NCBI GenBank assembly: GCA_018350325.1
Contig: JAEVLN010000002.1
Span: forward strand, 5,749,456 to 5,813,455
Direction: 5' to 3'
From: Globodera rostochiensis
Taxonomy: Eukaryota; Nematoda; Chromadorea; Rhabditida; Heteroderidae
DNA length: 64,000 nucleotides
The notes beneath the pieces were generated by a model that saw nothing but the letters and a program-made list of their open reading frames with translations, did no database searches and was not told the DNA's origin. Shown here one piece after another: positions 10,231 to 20,030 of this stretch. The translations under genes and the position numbers were made by a program. Position 1 is the stretch's first letter, and each line of letters opens with the position of its first letter.

Positions 10231-13200
10231 TTAATCTTGAAAGCGGGCCGGTTTGCTGATTTTGCTTCTGTCTCTGAGGCCTAACCTCGTCGCGGCGCTA
10301 TTTTTGGTCGGGTTTTCCACGGATTCTCGGCCATTTTCGGCAATTTCGTCCTGGTCCTCCTCAGAGGAGCCGGCCGTTTCCGGTTGCTTCCTATTCTTCT
10401 CACCACCCGTCGTTCCTTCGTTTGTTAGGTTTGGTAAGTGGTTATAGCCCGGGTAATTGTGTAATTCTTCAGCTCCCGTGTCCCGGATTGCAATTCGTTC
10501 CTCTTGCGGTATCCGGGGGAGTGTACATGTGGGTCCAAAGTTTTCAAAACACTTTTTTAGCTGGTTTATGTGAACTTTTTTTGGATTTTGCTGGGGGGCT
10601 ATGCAACTGACGATTGTGGAGTAAATTCCATTGATGTCAATTACCCTGTAAATACCCTTCCAGGGAAGGTGGAACTTCTTAGAAGTTCCGACTTTCCCCG
10701 AATAGTTTCTTAGTAATACCCGATCCCCAACTCGTATTTCTGGTTGTCGAACTGATTTGTCATATTGTTCTTTTATGCGTGCTTGCGACTCGTTATTCGC
10801 TTCGGCAGCGGCCTCCCAAGCTCGTCTCAAGCCCGAGACCAATTTTTGCTTAAATTCTCCCTCATCAGCTGTCTGAACGTGACTGTGAATGCGAACATCC
10901 AAAATTTGGTCAATACAAAAAATCGGATCTCGTCCAAAAACTAGAAAAAACGGAGTTTCTGACGTGGAGGCGTGGCAGGAGGTGTTATAGCAGAATGATG
11001 CAAAATCTAAATATTCATCGAAATCGGGATCATTTTTGGTAATGTACTTAGACAGGATATTGTGGTATGTTCGAAATGACCTTTCTGTAATGGCATTCCC
11101 TTGGGACCAATGAGGAATAGCATACGTTTTATTTATGTACAGCATGCTGCAGAATTCCTTGAAAAATTCGGAAGTAAAGGCTGAAGCGTTATCGCTAATT
11201 AGCTCAGTACACCCCCCAAATTTGAGGTAACAGTGAGACAAAAAGGCTTTTGCTATTGTCCTACCTTTGGAATCGGTGAGGGGTACAGAAATAACATATT
11301 TTGTGAACCAGCAAATTATGTTCAGGATGTACTTGTTTCCGCGCATGGTGGTGGGGAGTGGACCAGCCAGATCGAGACCAACTTTGGCAAAAAGGGTGTT
11401 GCTGGGTACGAGCTGCATTTCGGCGCGGTATGCGGGCGTTGGGTTATGTCTCAGTTGACAAGTGATGCACTGACGTATCCATGACACGATGTCTGAGTGC
11501 ATCCTTGGCCAGAAATATTTCTTGCACTTTTTAAGTGTCTTTTTAACGCTCATATGCCCACCGCCCAAGGGGGAGTTGTGGAAAGACTCAAAAATTAATG
11601 CCCTAAGGGAGATTGGGACAAAAATTCGGGGGATTGCGGATGGAGATTTAAAGTATAATATGCCGGAATTAATAACCAAATTTAGAGACAACGCGGCAAA
11701 TTGGTCTTTCTCATTTTCTGAAAAATCCGGAGGAAGGGTCCCATTCGTCAGAAACTCGATGAAGGCAGAGATTTCGGGGTCATTTTTTTGTTCTTCCATC
11801 AAATCAATTTGGTATGAATGCCCATCCTCATTCCTGAGGGTGATTGAATTTGCCACTGGATCAAAAACAATTCGAGATTTGGTTTGTAGGGCCAGGCAAA
11901 CGGGGAATTCAACTATGTCCTCCATTTCTCTGAGATTTTCGACTTCTTTAAAAGGCACGTCTTCAGACGCCCTGGATAAGGCATCCGCCAGTGAGTTTTG
12001 TTTCCCCGCTATATGAACTATTTTTATTTGGTAGTTTTGTAGTTCTATTAACCACCGGGCTAGGTGTGGGTGGGTTTCAGCCTTCTTTAGTAAAAACGCT
12101 AAGGGTTTATGGTCCGTATGAAGCTCTATGTTGCTCATGAAGATGAAAGCCTTGAATTCTCTGAGGGCAAAGATAATGGCACACATTTCGACTTGTACCG
12201 GCGGCCAGCGTCTCTCCGTGGCAGACAGAGTTCGGCTGCAATAGGAGATCGCTGAAAATTCCCCCGAATTTTTATTTTTTTGCATTAAAACTCCTCCAAG
12301 TCCGGTGAGTGACGCATCGGTAAAAATATGAAAAGGTTCGTTATAATCAGGAAAAATGAGGTTTGGGGCTCGAGAAAGCAATTCTTTTAGTTTCTCGAAC
12401 GATTTTTGCTGTTCGTTCTTCCATTCAAACTTGACTGCTTGCCTCGAAAGGCTTAAGAGAGGTTCTGCTATTGTTGAAAAGTTCTCTATGTGTTTTCGGT
12501 AAAAGCCGGCTTTTCCCAAAAACCGCTTAACTTCTTTTACATTTTTGGGAATTGGTTCATTTTTAATGATTTCAATCCTACTCAGAGACGGCGAGTACCC
12601 GTCATTTGTTAGTGTGAAACCCAAAAAATTCATGTTTTTCGAAGCGAAGCTGCACTTTTTGGGACTTAGTCTCAAGTTGTATAGCCGAAATCGCTTAAAT
12701 ACTTTCCTAAGTGAGTCGAGGTGATCATGGAGGGTGCCATTTTTGGTGAATACAAGCACATCATCGACATATGAAATGGCGCAATCTTCCAACCCTGAGA
12801 GGACGGTTGACATTGCCCTTGAGAAAGCTGCAGTGGCGTTTTTTAATCCGAACGGCATGTAGAGCATCTGGTATACATTATCCTCCGTGATCACACCGCA
12901 TTTCCAGGAGGTTTCCTCAGTTAGCTTAATCTGTAAGTACCCGCTCGAAAGGTCTAACGATGAATAATATTTACAATTTCCGACCCTTTCCATGATTAAA
13001 TCAAGTCTTGGGAGTGGAAATTTGTCGGGGACGGTTACTTCGTTTAATTTCCTAAAGTCTAGGCATGGTCTAATTCCACCATCCTTCTTTTGAACCACCA
13101 CAAAAGGTGTCACCCACGGCGTTTCCGATTCGATCATGACTCCAGCTGCTAGCAGCTTTTCAATGTGATTCTTTAACTCGTCTCTGTATTTATACGGCAT

Positions 13201-13446
13201 TCGCCTGGGAGGAGACGACACCGGTGCCTCAGTCGTCGTCGTAAAGTGATGAGCACCTTCTGTAAACGACCCTAAGTCATATTGCATCTTACTAAATATG
13301 TCCGAAAATTCATCGACCAACGACTTAAGCGCTTCTAATTCTTCGCCAAACAAATCCGACTTGGACCAATCAACCTTAAAATTCGGGTCAATTTCAGTAC
13401 TGCTTGGCTGAAGGCTCAAAATTGGGTAATTAATCAGGTTCTTCCC
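10231..13446 (-). CDS. pol: Ty3/Gypsy-type pol: reverse transcriptase, RNase H, integrase
   Basis: 1062 codons counted from a TTG at 13419; the frame is open from 13446. Order of domains (residues from 13419): RT with the FV(V)VQKKDGG-type fingers motif near 110 and catalytic YVDD at 217-220; RNase H with TDAS about 367 and TDHKP about 440; integrase with an HHCC zinc finger (H..H..CITC, about 615-655), catalytic Asp in GLDLAGP (about 685), then SDNAS and an ITE Glu separated by 35 residues, the normal D35E spacing. The C-terminal PWKGIYRV resembles the GPY/F module. Domain order RT-RH-IN defines the Ty3/Gypsy type. No stop or frameshift interrupts it, so it may be young or functional. There is no own start codon. 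It overlaps the upstream ORF by 17 nt in the +1 frame and is probably made as a fusion by frameshifting, or by reinitiation. A polyprotein of this kind would reverse transcribe and integrate the element. Confidence 0.93.
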   Translation of the reverse strand, partial: GKNLINYPILSLQPSSTEIDPNFKVDWSKSDLFGEELEALKSLVDEFSDIFSKMQYDLGSFTEGAHHFTTTTEAPVSSPPRRMPYKYRDELKNHIEKLLAAGVMIESETPWVTPFVVVQKKDGGIRPCLDFRKLNEVTVPDKFPLPRLDLIMERVGNCKYYSSLDLSSGYLQIKLTEETSWKCGVITEDNVYQMLYMPFGLKNATAAFSRAMSTVLSGLEDCAISYVDDVLVFTKNGTLHDHLDSLRKVFKRFRLYNLRLSPKKCSFASKNMNFLGFTLTNDGYSPSLSRIEIIKNEPIPKNVKEVKRFLGKAGFYRKHIENFSTIAEPLLSLSRQAVKFEWKNEQQKSFEKLKELLSRAPNLIFPDYNEPFHIFTDASLTGLGGVLMQKNKNSGEFSAISYCSRTLSATERRWPPVQVEMCAIIFALREFKAFIFMSNIELHTDHKPLAFLLKKAETHPHLARWLIELQNYQIKIVHIAGKQNSLADALSRASEDVPFKEVENLREMEDIVEFPVCLALQTKSRIVFDPVANSITLRNEDGHSYQIDLMEEQKNDPEISAFIEFLTNGTLPPDFSENEKDQFAALSLNLVINSGILYFKSPSAIPRIFVPISLRALIFESFHNSPLGGGHMSVKKTLKKCKKYFWPRMHSDIVSWIRQCITCQLRHNPTPAYRAEMQLVPSNTLFAKVGLDLAGPLPTTMRGNKYILNIICWFTKYVISVPLTDSKGRTIAKAFLSHCYLKFGGCTELISDNASAFTSEFFKEFCSMLYINKTYAIPHWSQGNAITERSFRTYHNILSKYITKNDPDFDEYLDFASFCYNTSCHASTSETPFFLVFGRDPIFCIDQILDVRIHSHVQTADEGEFKQKLVSGLRRAWEAAAEANNESQARIKEQYDKSVRQPEIRVGDRVLLRNYSGKVGTSKKFHLPWKGIYRVIDINGIYSTIVSCIAPQQNPKKVHINQLKKCFENFGPTCTLPRIPQEERIAIRDTGAEELHNYPGYNHLPNLTNEGTTGGEKNRKQPETAGSSEEDQDEIAENGRESVENPTKNSAATRLGLRDRSKISKPARFQD

Positions 13447-16400
13447 TCATTAACCCTGCCTCATCCGTTTCCAACTGTTTGGCAAAGGCCAAATGCATGC
13501 CTTTAAAAAAAACCTTGGGTTCATTTGTCGGATTCACGAGTGCTATCTTGACTATCCCCTCGAGAGGGGTATCAACCGTTGGGATTAATCCAATTCCGGA
13601 ATTGATGAGTCGGAGGTCCATGCTGTCAATCAAAACATCGCCATGTAGGGAGATGAGAGATTCAACACTCCCTTTAATGACTTGTTGTGTGTTGGGTGGT
13701 ATGGTGAAATCGTTGAGTGCGGCTACTCGAAAAGTTTCGGTTCGCTTTTTGGCCGATCCCAACTCAACACATCCCTCGCCTATCGTTAACTTGTTTTTGG
13801 CAAAATCAAACGTTAAGTTAGGAAGTTTTTTGAATGAGTCACATCCCAATAAAATTTGGTAATCTTTCGACGCGTGAAACTCATTGTCGTTTACTAGATA
13901 AATGAGAATATTTATTTTATTTCCGGCGATTTCAAGTTGGGCCTCCGCTTTTTCATGAAAAGTGATGGTGTGTCCTGAGGCTGTCACTGCTTGCATTTGC
14001 GTGGGGGAGGTCCTGCACTGGAGTTGAGAGGCAAGTGATTTTGGTGAAATTGTAACAGTCGCACCTGTGTCAACGAGACATTTCACCGGTACTGAATTGA
14101 TTTTGGCTGTGATGATAGAGATATTGGGTGAGAGAGCGAGAATTTTGCTAGATTGACTTTTGTCTCCTTCCATTAGAGCCCCGGGAGTGCATCTCATGGT
14201 GGCCCCATAGCAACGACTTGACTGGTGGCCCGAGGGCTGATTTGAATTTAGGGTAATTACCCTCCGAATTGGATTAATCGTAATTCCCCCCATCTTCCTA
14301 ATCAAGTCCATTCCAATTATCATGTGAAATTCGTTGAAATTTATGTCCTCGTCTCTGACGACCAAAATGTCGGAAATTTGGCCCAAGGGTTTGTTACATA
14401 TCGTGAGGTGCTTAGCCTTGAGTTTTAAGAGTACCTCAAGATCTGGTTTTTGGCATACTGATTTCAACTTGGTTTTGACTGACTCGACCTGAACTGGTTT
14501 ACCACTGGCGGACATTCTCGCCAACACCGAAAATGGGATGACCGAAACATTGGAGCCAGTGTCCACCAACGCCCAAATTTCTTCCCCGTCTATTTTGCAT
14601 GGGACAAAAGGCATATCCTCATCCTCCCTTTGGCCAGAGATGATTCTGAGCATGTTAACGCTTGCTGTAACTTTTGAGTGGATGGGGGGCAATAGACTGA
14701 TTGGAGTGAACTCAATTTCTAGTGGGACTGGTTTGGGCGCCGGCTCATTTATTTTGGGCTCGGTCCGTTTCCACTCATTCATTTGATTCCCCCCATACTG
14801 TCTCTTTAGCATGAAATAAACCCGCACCAGAAATTCTGCCATTAAAATTCCAATTAGAATTGAGATTACTCCATTCCAAATGTTTGACCAGTCGCCCATC
14901 AGAAAATTAAAGACTTCGCCTCGAGCCGCTTCCCATTGCTCGGATGGCGTTACCAAAATTTCCCCATCCTGCTTACGAATTTTATACGACAGTTGACTCA
15001 GCCTAATTTGATTGCTGATATGGAGATGGGTGAAAAAATCTGATGCGTTGTTCAGCAGTAAATGGTGGAATGTGTGATGTGTTACTGGGGGAATTGCGTA
15101 ATATTCGAAATTTCGGGCATTTAAGATGTTTGGCACTGCTTTTTCAATTTTGGCAGTAACTTGGTCGACGTACAGCAATTCTCCGTCGATTGTGATTATT
15201 TGGCGGCGGTACTCCGGGCAAGGTGCTTTTCGCGAATGCGCTACAATTTGCATTGTCTTGGAGACAATAAAGGCGGATTGGGTTGAGCCGCTTGTTTTAA
15301 ATTCAATCGGCAAATTTTCAAAACAAGCATTATTTTCTTGACTGTTTTCCCCAAGGGGAACAAAATTGAAATCCTCTTTCTTCATTTCAACGCACGGCCA
15401 TATTTTGATTACGCCCGGTCCCGCATTTTTGGCATGAATTAAGGATGAGTTAAATAAGGTCCTGGCCAACATGGTCGGTTCGGAGAGCGCTGCAGAGATA
15501 GCCCAGCGTCGGAGTTCATAAACGTGTTCACACAGGCTTTGAAATGCGTGAAGAAAGGAGAAACGTAATGCCTCTTCAACCTGCCAACTGAGATAGGACA
15601 ACTCCGACTGCAGTTGTGAGTCGGTTACCATGCTTTCCTCTTCGCGTTTCCCCCTCCTCTTTTTAGTGGTTTCATTGAAAATGGCATATCCTTGGTGTGA
15701 AAGGGTTAGGTTGGTGCCACATGACTTGACAGTTTTGGGCAAATTGTCAAACGTGAGCAGAAGGGGTTCCTTATCAGCGATCCACGTGTTTCCCAACATT
15801 CTGCCCTTGAAAGGTCCCAATGAAAGAAACTCACAGTTCTTCGGCGTGGAGGAATTCCACACGATCAGCGTCTTATCATCTAATCGACATTCGCCTTTCT
15901 CAAAGGGACAGTGATCAGAGTCGCCTAGAGAATTTTGAATGTTTTGGCTTCCAAATTCAGTGACAATTTTGGTTTTGAATAGGTAGCAGTTTTCACTGCT
16001 TACCCTGGCCCAGTTGAAGGAGCCGATGAACCATAATCGTGGGGAGAGGTCAAGCTTGTTGTCAGTGTGACTCAGTTCGTTTTCACTGCTGAGCGTGCCG
16101 AAACTACATTTCCGATGAGCGATCATCTGTCGGCACTCTCCAAGCTCCACGTCCAGCGGTTCCGGATCTAATTTTTCCATAACGGGGACATTGGTCAATG
16201 AAGTGTGCTTTTGGATGCTTTTCCGGATCTTCCTGCAGGCCCAGGCTTCCGTTTCGAATTGGAAGGCATTTGGCTTGTACAGCCAAATGCTCTGTTTGCA
16301 AGAGGCTTGCGGTTGATTGAGCTGTGGAGACGAACATTGAAAGAATTGCGGGAGGGACCAAATTGTCCCGCCAACTTGCGTCTGACACATTATTGGGTTT

Positions 16401-18133
16401 TTAGGGATTGGTATGCCTTGAGGTAAAGCTGAAACTGGGCAAGATTTTATCAGTGTGAGAACAAAGGCAATCATTAAGAATTTTGTAATTTTGGGTCCTA
16501 TGCCTTCCCAACTGGATGTTTTGGCTGGTGTGGGTTTAGTCAATTTTATTGTGACCGGATTAGACCCTTTTTGTGGCTCAGGGACGGTTTCTGTTCTCTC
16601 CTGAGTGTTCACTGTCGAAATTGTATTGACACTTCGGGGATTTTCATTCTTGACTGAACTGCCCGAAGGCTGCGGATTTAAAATTCCTAAGTTTGCGATT
16701 GCACGGACCAATTGGTCTGAATCTAAGATGGTGACATTGCTTGGCTGTTGCTGGATGGCATTAATTGTTGGTGTGTTGTTGTCCCTTCCGTTCCTGTACG
16801 TCCCATTTTGATTACGGTACCCTCTGTTGCTGCTGTTATTGAATTGACATTGCCTGCTGCGGCAAAAATTTGCCAAATGTCCAATTTTGCCACAAAAATT
16901 GCATATTGGCCTGCTGTTCCATCGACGTTGACTCTGCATCTGTTGGTTATTCGGACGTTGGTTGTTCGACATACGGTAGCGGTTGGATTGATTGTTTCCG
17001 CCATAGAATTGTCGATTTTGGTCACTGAGTGGCGTGGAATTGGCTCCGGAGACGTTACTCGGTCTCACGTACGAAGATTGAGCCATGCTGCTCCTTGCTT
17101 GTGTTTGTGGTGGAATCCGTAGACCGGTTAGGGCCTGAACCGTGTTTGTGAGGTTTTCAGTCCCCTGCCCTTTTTCGGCCATAAGAAGAGCTTCCAATTC
17201 TTCGGCCTGTGCTTTTACTCTATCAAGGTCTTTTGCCGAATTAAGCCCAACCAGTCGGATTAGGAATCCAATATTTGGTTTAACCCGGTCTAAAAATTCT
17301 TCGCACACTTTTTCTTTCCTCTGACCATCGTTGAGAGAGGGGTTGACCATTTCTACCAGTGGTGCGAGGCGTTTCAGGAATTCTGAAACGGTCTCGTTTT
17401 CGCGCTGTTTGCACAATGCCAGCGTTCTTTTCGTGAGCTCCCGCCTCTGGGGTGAATCCAATTTTTGACGAATTCCTTTTATGGCTGTCTCAAAAGTCGC
17501 AGTCTCGGCGGCTGTTAACTGCTTGTACAGTTGTCTTGGGGTTCCAACCAACGACATTTTTAGTCGAGCGATTTTTTCGGCATCACTCCACGCTCGACCA
17601 ACAGCCCCGATGTAGTCACTAAACCTTTCTGCCCATTGGTCAAAGGCGATAACCGATTCTTCGCCAAAAACTTCTAATTGCCCTATCATTCCTGTCAGGG
17701 TATTGATGGCACCCAACTCTTGACTGGCATCCGCAAACGGATCAGGATCGGACTCTTCTCCGTTGTTTCCGGCTTCGTTTCCAACAAACTGGAGTTGCGG
17801 CGAGGATGGTGGGAGTGCTGCCTGTTGAATTTTTGGTACGCACTGTTCTGCTAGAGAATTTATCCGCATGTCCAGTGTGACTATGTTTGTGTTTATCTCC
17901 CCTGCCATTTTATTCAATGCCATGGTGTTAGCACATGCTCTACGATTAACCAGTCTTAGGGAGCGATTTACTTCCCCCTCTAAGCGGTGAACTTCTGTGT
18001 GGGCCCTTTCCAGATCAGAAATGTTAACTGCGGATTTTCTGGACCAAAACGAGCGATCGATTACGGTAATGTGTATTTCTTCATCTTTTTCTTGACTGTT
18101 GGCCCTAGAGCCATTCTTCTTTGAGTGTGACAT
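13430..18133 (-). CDS. gag: Gag + envelope-like + double aspartic protease polyprotein
   Basis: 1567 codons from ATG at 18133, no interruptions. Residues 1-400: Gag-like, charged, with a retrotransposon-Gag-like helical region (about 150-320). Zinc knuckle Cys411, Cys414, His419, Cys424, followed by Asn/Gln-rich sequence. At about 547-567 a hydrophobic stretch ending in Ala-Leu-Pro looks like an internal signal peptide. Then comes a Cys-rich region with several N-glycosylation sites, a dibasic furin-like RGKR near 827, and a hydrophobic anchor at about 1085-1108. Together 547-1108 has the layout of a type I envelope glycoprotein. Next follow two retropepsin-like active sites, DTGS at 1191 and DTGA at 1355. 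Normal Gypsy order is gag-pol with env last, so an envelope-like part between Gag and protease is odd. Envelope assignment is from topology only; no fusion-protein family was recognised. Ends 17 nt inside the pol frame. Confidence 0.8.
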   Translation of the reverse strand: MSHSKKNGSRANSQEKDEEIHITVIDRSFWSRKSAVNISDLERAHTEVHRLEGEVNRSLRLVNRRACANTMALNKMAGEINTNIVTLDMRINSLAEQCVPKIQQAALPPSSPQLQFVGNEAGNNGEESDPDPFADASQELGAINTLTGMIGQLEVFGEESVIAFDQWAERFSDYIGAVGRAWSDAEKIARLKMSLVGTPRQLYKQLTAAETATFETAIKGIRQKLDSPQRRELTKRTLALCKQRENETVSEFLKRLAPLVEMVNPSLNDGQRKEKVCEEFLDRVKPNIGFLIRLVGLNSAKDLDRVKAQAEELEALLMAEKGQGTENLTNTVQALTGLRIPPQTQARSSMAQSSYVRPSNVSGANSTPLSDQNRQFYGGNNQSNRYRMSNNQRPNNQQMQSQRRWNSRPICNFCGKIGHLANFCRSRQCQFNNSSNRGYRNQNGTYRNGRDNNTPTINAIQQQPSNVTILDSDQLVRAIANLGILNPQPSGSSVKNENPRSVNTISTVNTQERTETVPEPQKGSNPVTIKLTKPTPAKTSSWEGIGPKITKFLMIAFVLTLIKSCPVSALPQGIPIPKNPIMCQTQVGGTIWSLPQFFQCSSPQLNQPQASCKQSIWLYKPNAFQFETEAWACRKIRKSIQKHTSLTNVPVMEKLDPEPLDVELGECRQMIAHRKCSFGTLSSENELSHTDNKLDLSPRLWFIGSFNWARVSSENCYLFKTKIVTEFGSQNIQNSLGDSDHCPFEKGECRLDDKTLIVWNSSTPKNCEFLSLGPFKGRMLGNTWIADKEPLLLTFDNLPKTVKSCGTNLTLSHQGYAIFNETTKKRRGKREEESMVTDSQLQSELSYLSWQVEEALRFSFLHAFQSLCEHVYELRRWAISAALSEPTMLARTLFNSSLIHAKNAGPGVIKIWPCVEMKKEDFNFVPLGENSQENNACFENLPIEFKTSGSTQSAFIVSKTMQIVAHSRKAPCPEYRRQIITIDGELLYVDQVTAKIEKAVPNILNARNFEYYAIPPVTHHTFHHLLLNNASDFFTHLHISNQIRLSQLSYKIRKQDGEILVTPSEQWEAARGEVFNFLMGDWSNIWNGVISILIGILMAEFLVRVYFMLKRQYGGNQMNEWKRTEPKINEPAPKPVPLEIEFTPISLLPPIHSKVTASVNMLRIISGQREDEDMPFVPCKIDGEEIWALVDTGSNVSVIPFSVLARMSASGKPVQVESVKTKLKSVCQKPDLEVLLKLKAKHLTICNKPLGQISDILVVRDEDINFNEFHMIIGMDLIRKMGGITINPIRRVITLNSNQPSGHQSSRCYGATMRCTPGALMEGDKSQSSKILALSPNISIITAKINSVPVKCLVDTGATVTISPKSLASQLQCRTSPTQMQAVTASGHTITFHEKAEAQLEIAGNKINILIYLVNDNEFHASKDYQILLGCDSFKKLPNLTFDFAKNKLTIGEGCVELGSAKKRTETFRVAALNDFTIPPNTQQVIKGSVESLISLHGDVLIDSMDLRLINSGIGLIPTVDTPLEGIVKIALVNPTNEPKVFFKGMHLAFAKQLETDEAGLMREEPD

Positions 18134-19227
18134 TTGGTCACTTGAGGAGAAGTGTACTTGCTGTTATTGGGCGTGAGCAGAGCTGATAATGAATGTATTT
18201 GGAGCGATATCTGAACCCGATCGGAATCGTCAATTGAAAGGAAACATTAATTGGTTTGGTGAAATGTATGCGAAAAGATGATGCCTAGAAAAAAGAAATG
18301 AATTGCTTGAGCAAGCAGAAGAGAGCCTTTGAGAAAAAAAAATGTTGACTGATTGTGATGTGATTCTCTTATATTCTCTCTCTATTAACGGAGTGCCTTG
18401 TGAATGTTTCGTTTTACGGGGAATTACACTTCCCGTATTTGCTTGTCGGAGATGGAGACTGCTTCCGGTGGCTTCCTGTGATCGGAGTGGCGAGTGAATG
18501 AAGCTCGTGATGATGTTTGGTCGGAGAAAAAAACTCTACTCGGAGTGTCAAGTGCTTCCGGTGATAGTTGTTTAAGTGGTGTGACTTCAACGGTCTTCGG
18601 ATTTACGCGCGCCGAACTTTAAACTTTTCTCTTCTCTTCTTTTTTCTTTTTTTTTTTATTGCTTTCTGTTCATTGTGCTAATTTGTAAGCACTGGATCGG
18701 TCCATGACTGTTATCCCAAGGGACAAAACTTTATTTTAATTACTTTTTGCACGCCTCATCCCTGCGCACTCCTCTTGACCATCCGCGGCAGCGGGACATT
18801 AAAATTGCGATTGAGAACGTCGTCGGAGAAATAAATGCTCCGTAATGTTAAGTGACTTCCGCTCTGGTGCCTTTTCATAGTTCACTGATTGAGTGCATTA
18901 GCTAATTTTGTAAAGCGCCGGCAGTGAAATATGCAGTGAACCGGATATGTACTTTGTGCTCATTAATGAATGACCGTCCAAAATTTTTAAATAATATTTT
19001 GACCAATATATGATTTTTTCTTCCAATATTTTCTTTTGCTTTTGGTCATGCGCATGACTGATCTCCCAAAGGAGTAAATTTTGTTTGCACGCCTCATCCT
19101 GCGCACTTCTGATTCTTCCGCGATGGATAGCCAGTGGGTGCTGGCATCCGGTGCTACCAGTGAGGCGGCTGGGTTGGCCAACTCAGAGGACGGAAGATGC
19201 CATAGGGCTGAGAAGGAATTGCAGGGA
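18134..19227 (-). other. Long leader of the gag-pol element with a diverged 300-bp duplication
   Basis: No gene. Two related blocks lie in tandem, about 18520-18800 and 18819-19131. Both begin TCGGAGAAA and share a GTNAAGTG(A)CTTCCG piece, a CATGACT hairpin (18703; 19053) and the late element TTTGCACGCCTCATC then CTGCGCACT. Divergence between them is high. A palindrome TTGGCCAA (19175-19182) occupies the position that TTGGCGCCAA takes in the helicase leader and could be a primer-binding region. Confidence 0.45.
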
Positions 19228-19565
19228 AATGGAAGAGGGGGTTGGGTCAGGTTGTTCGAATGGGACAAGGAACCCGGGCCCTGGGCTCCCGGCCACCCGT
19301 CCCAAATCCCCGATGTCCATGGAGCTCCAAGTATTTATTTGCGGCGGTAATAAAATGTAAAGCTTGCGATCGCATTAAAATGAACAAAGCCGGCCGGCGA
19401 AGGAAAAGTGAATGGGACGTCCCTCCCCGATGGGAGAGAGCTCATCGTTTAAATAGACCAAGCGGAGCGGGAAGGGCGGGGTGGAAAGATCACAGATTGA
19501 TCACTTAATCCGTTGAGCCTCACACGTCTACCCTTCCGACAAGTTTGTCCTCAAACTTCGTTTCA
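19228..19565 (-). repeat. LTR-like module, copy C
   Basis: Same order as copies A and B: AAGTTTG-TCCT-CAAACTT (19541-19558), TATTTAA (19449-19455), AATAAA (19334-19339), CCCGGGCCCTGG (19273-19284). Clearly homologous to copies A and B but much diverged, so the two cannot be the LTR pair of one recent insertion. It stands both just after a helicase-gene remnant and just before the gag leader. Confidence 0.55.
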
Positions 19566-20030
19566 CCGCGGTCAGCGCATCCTTCTTCTGCTGGACCCTC
19601 TGCTTTGCCTCGGTTTGGTGCGTTCGAATTTGGGTCCGACAGTTCGCCTGTGAACTGTCTCTAGTTTCCTTTTACTCTAGTGAGTGATGGGCGCTGGTTA
19701 GTGCTGAAACGGGAGAGGGGTGGGGACGGAAAGAATTGAACACTGTTTGGGTCGACGGGTCATCCGCGAAATCAAAATTCCTGCAAGTGCAGCCGTTGGA
19801 TGACTGAAATCCGGAACGGCAATGTGCCATCCGGGTTTTTGCTGATGTTAGTGCACCAATCTGACGCCAATATCCTTCTGCTCCATCGCTAGGCACCCTT
19901 ATGAGATTAGATGGTGAGACAGTTTTGGCTTTCGTCCACGCGTTCATCTGGGTTGTCAGATAAAAAATTTTGATGCTCCCTGTCATTTTTCCATTTTTGT
20001 AACTTACCTCTGTCCCAATTAATTTCACTG
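19566..20030 (-). pseudogene. Remnant of a second helicase gene (C-terminal region)
   Basis: Aligned on the minus strand, this stretch follows the last part of the helicase gene at 5531-6000: the piece equivalent to FIQTS, the DFRFYA-like block (here NFDFAD), a pyrimidine-rich stretch coding the proline-rich linker, and the SSQC...RQ end just before the LTR-like module. The first knuckle cysteines and the stop position are not kept and the frame shifts. An open frame of 118 codons (19672-20028) covers part of it. It is therefore a decayed 3' end of a related element inserted head-to-tail upstream. Confidence 0.55.

Noticed and set aside
15719..15755. Further TGACT site with TTGACA...TGTCAA arms
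   Set aside because: Loop is far longer than the tetraloop of the other copies; not counted in the array.
9297..19227. One single element with gag-pol and helicase in one transcript
   Set aside because: A poly(A) run and an LTR-like fragment with a possible primer-binding site separate the genes, so separate units are at least as likely; kept only as an alternative.
19541..19558. A genuine SL1 leader inside the LTR-like module
   Set aside because: Only nine bases match and two of four copies differ; the inverted repeat explains the sequence better.
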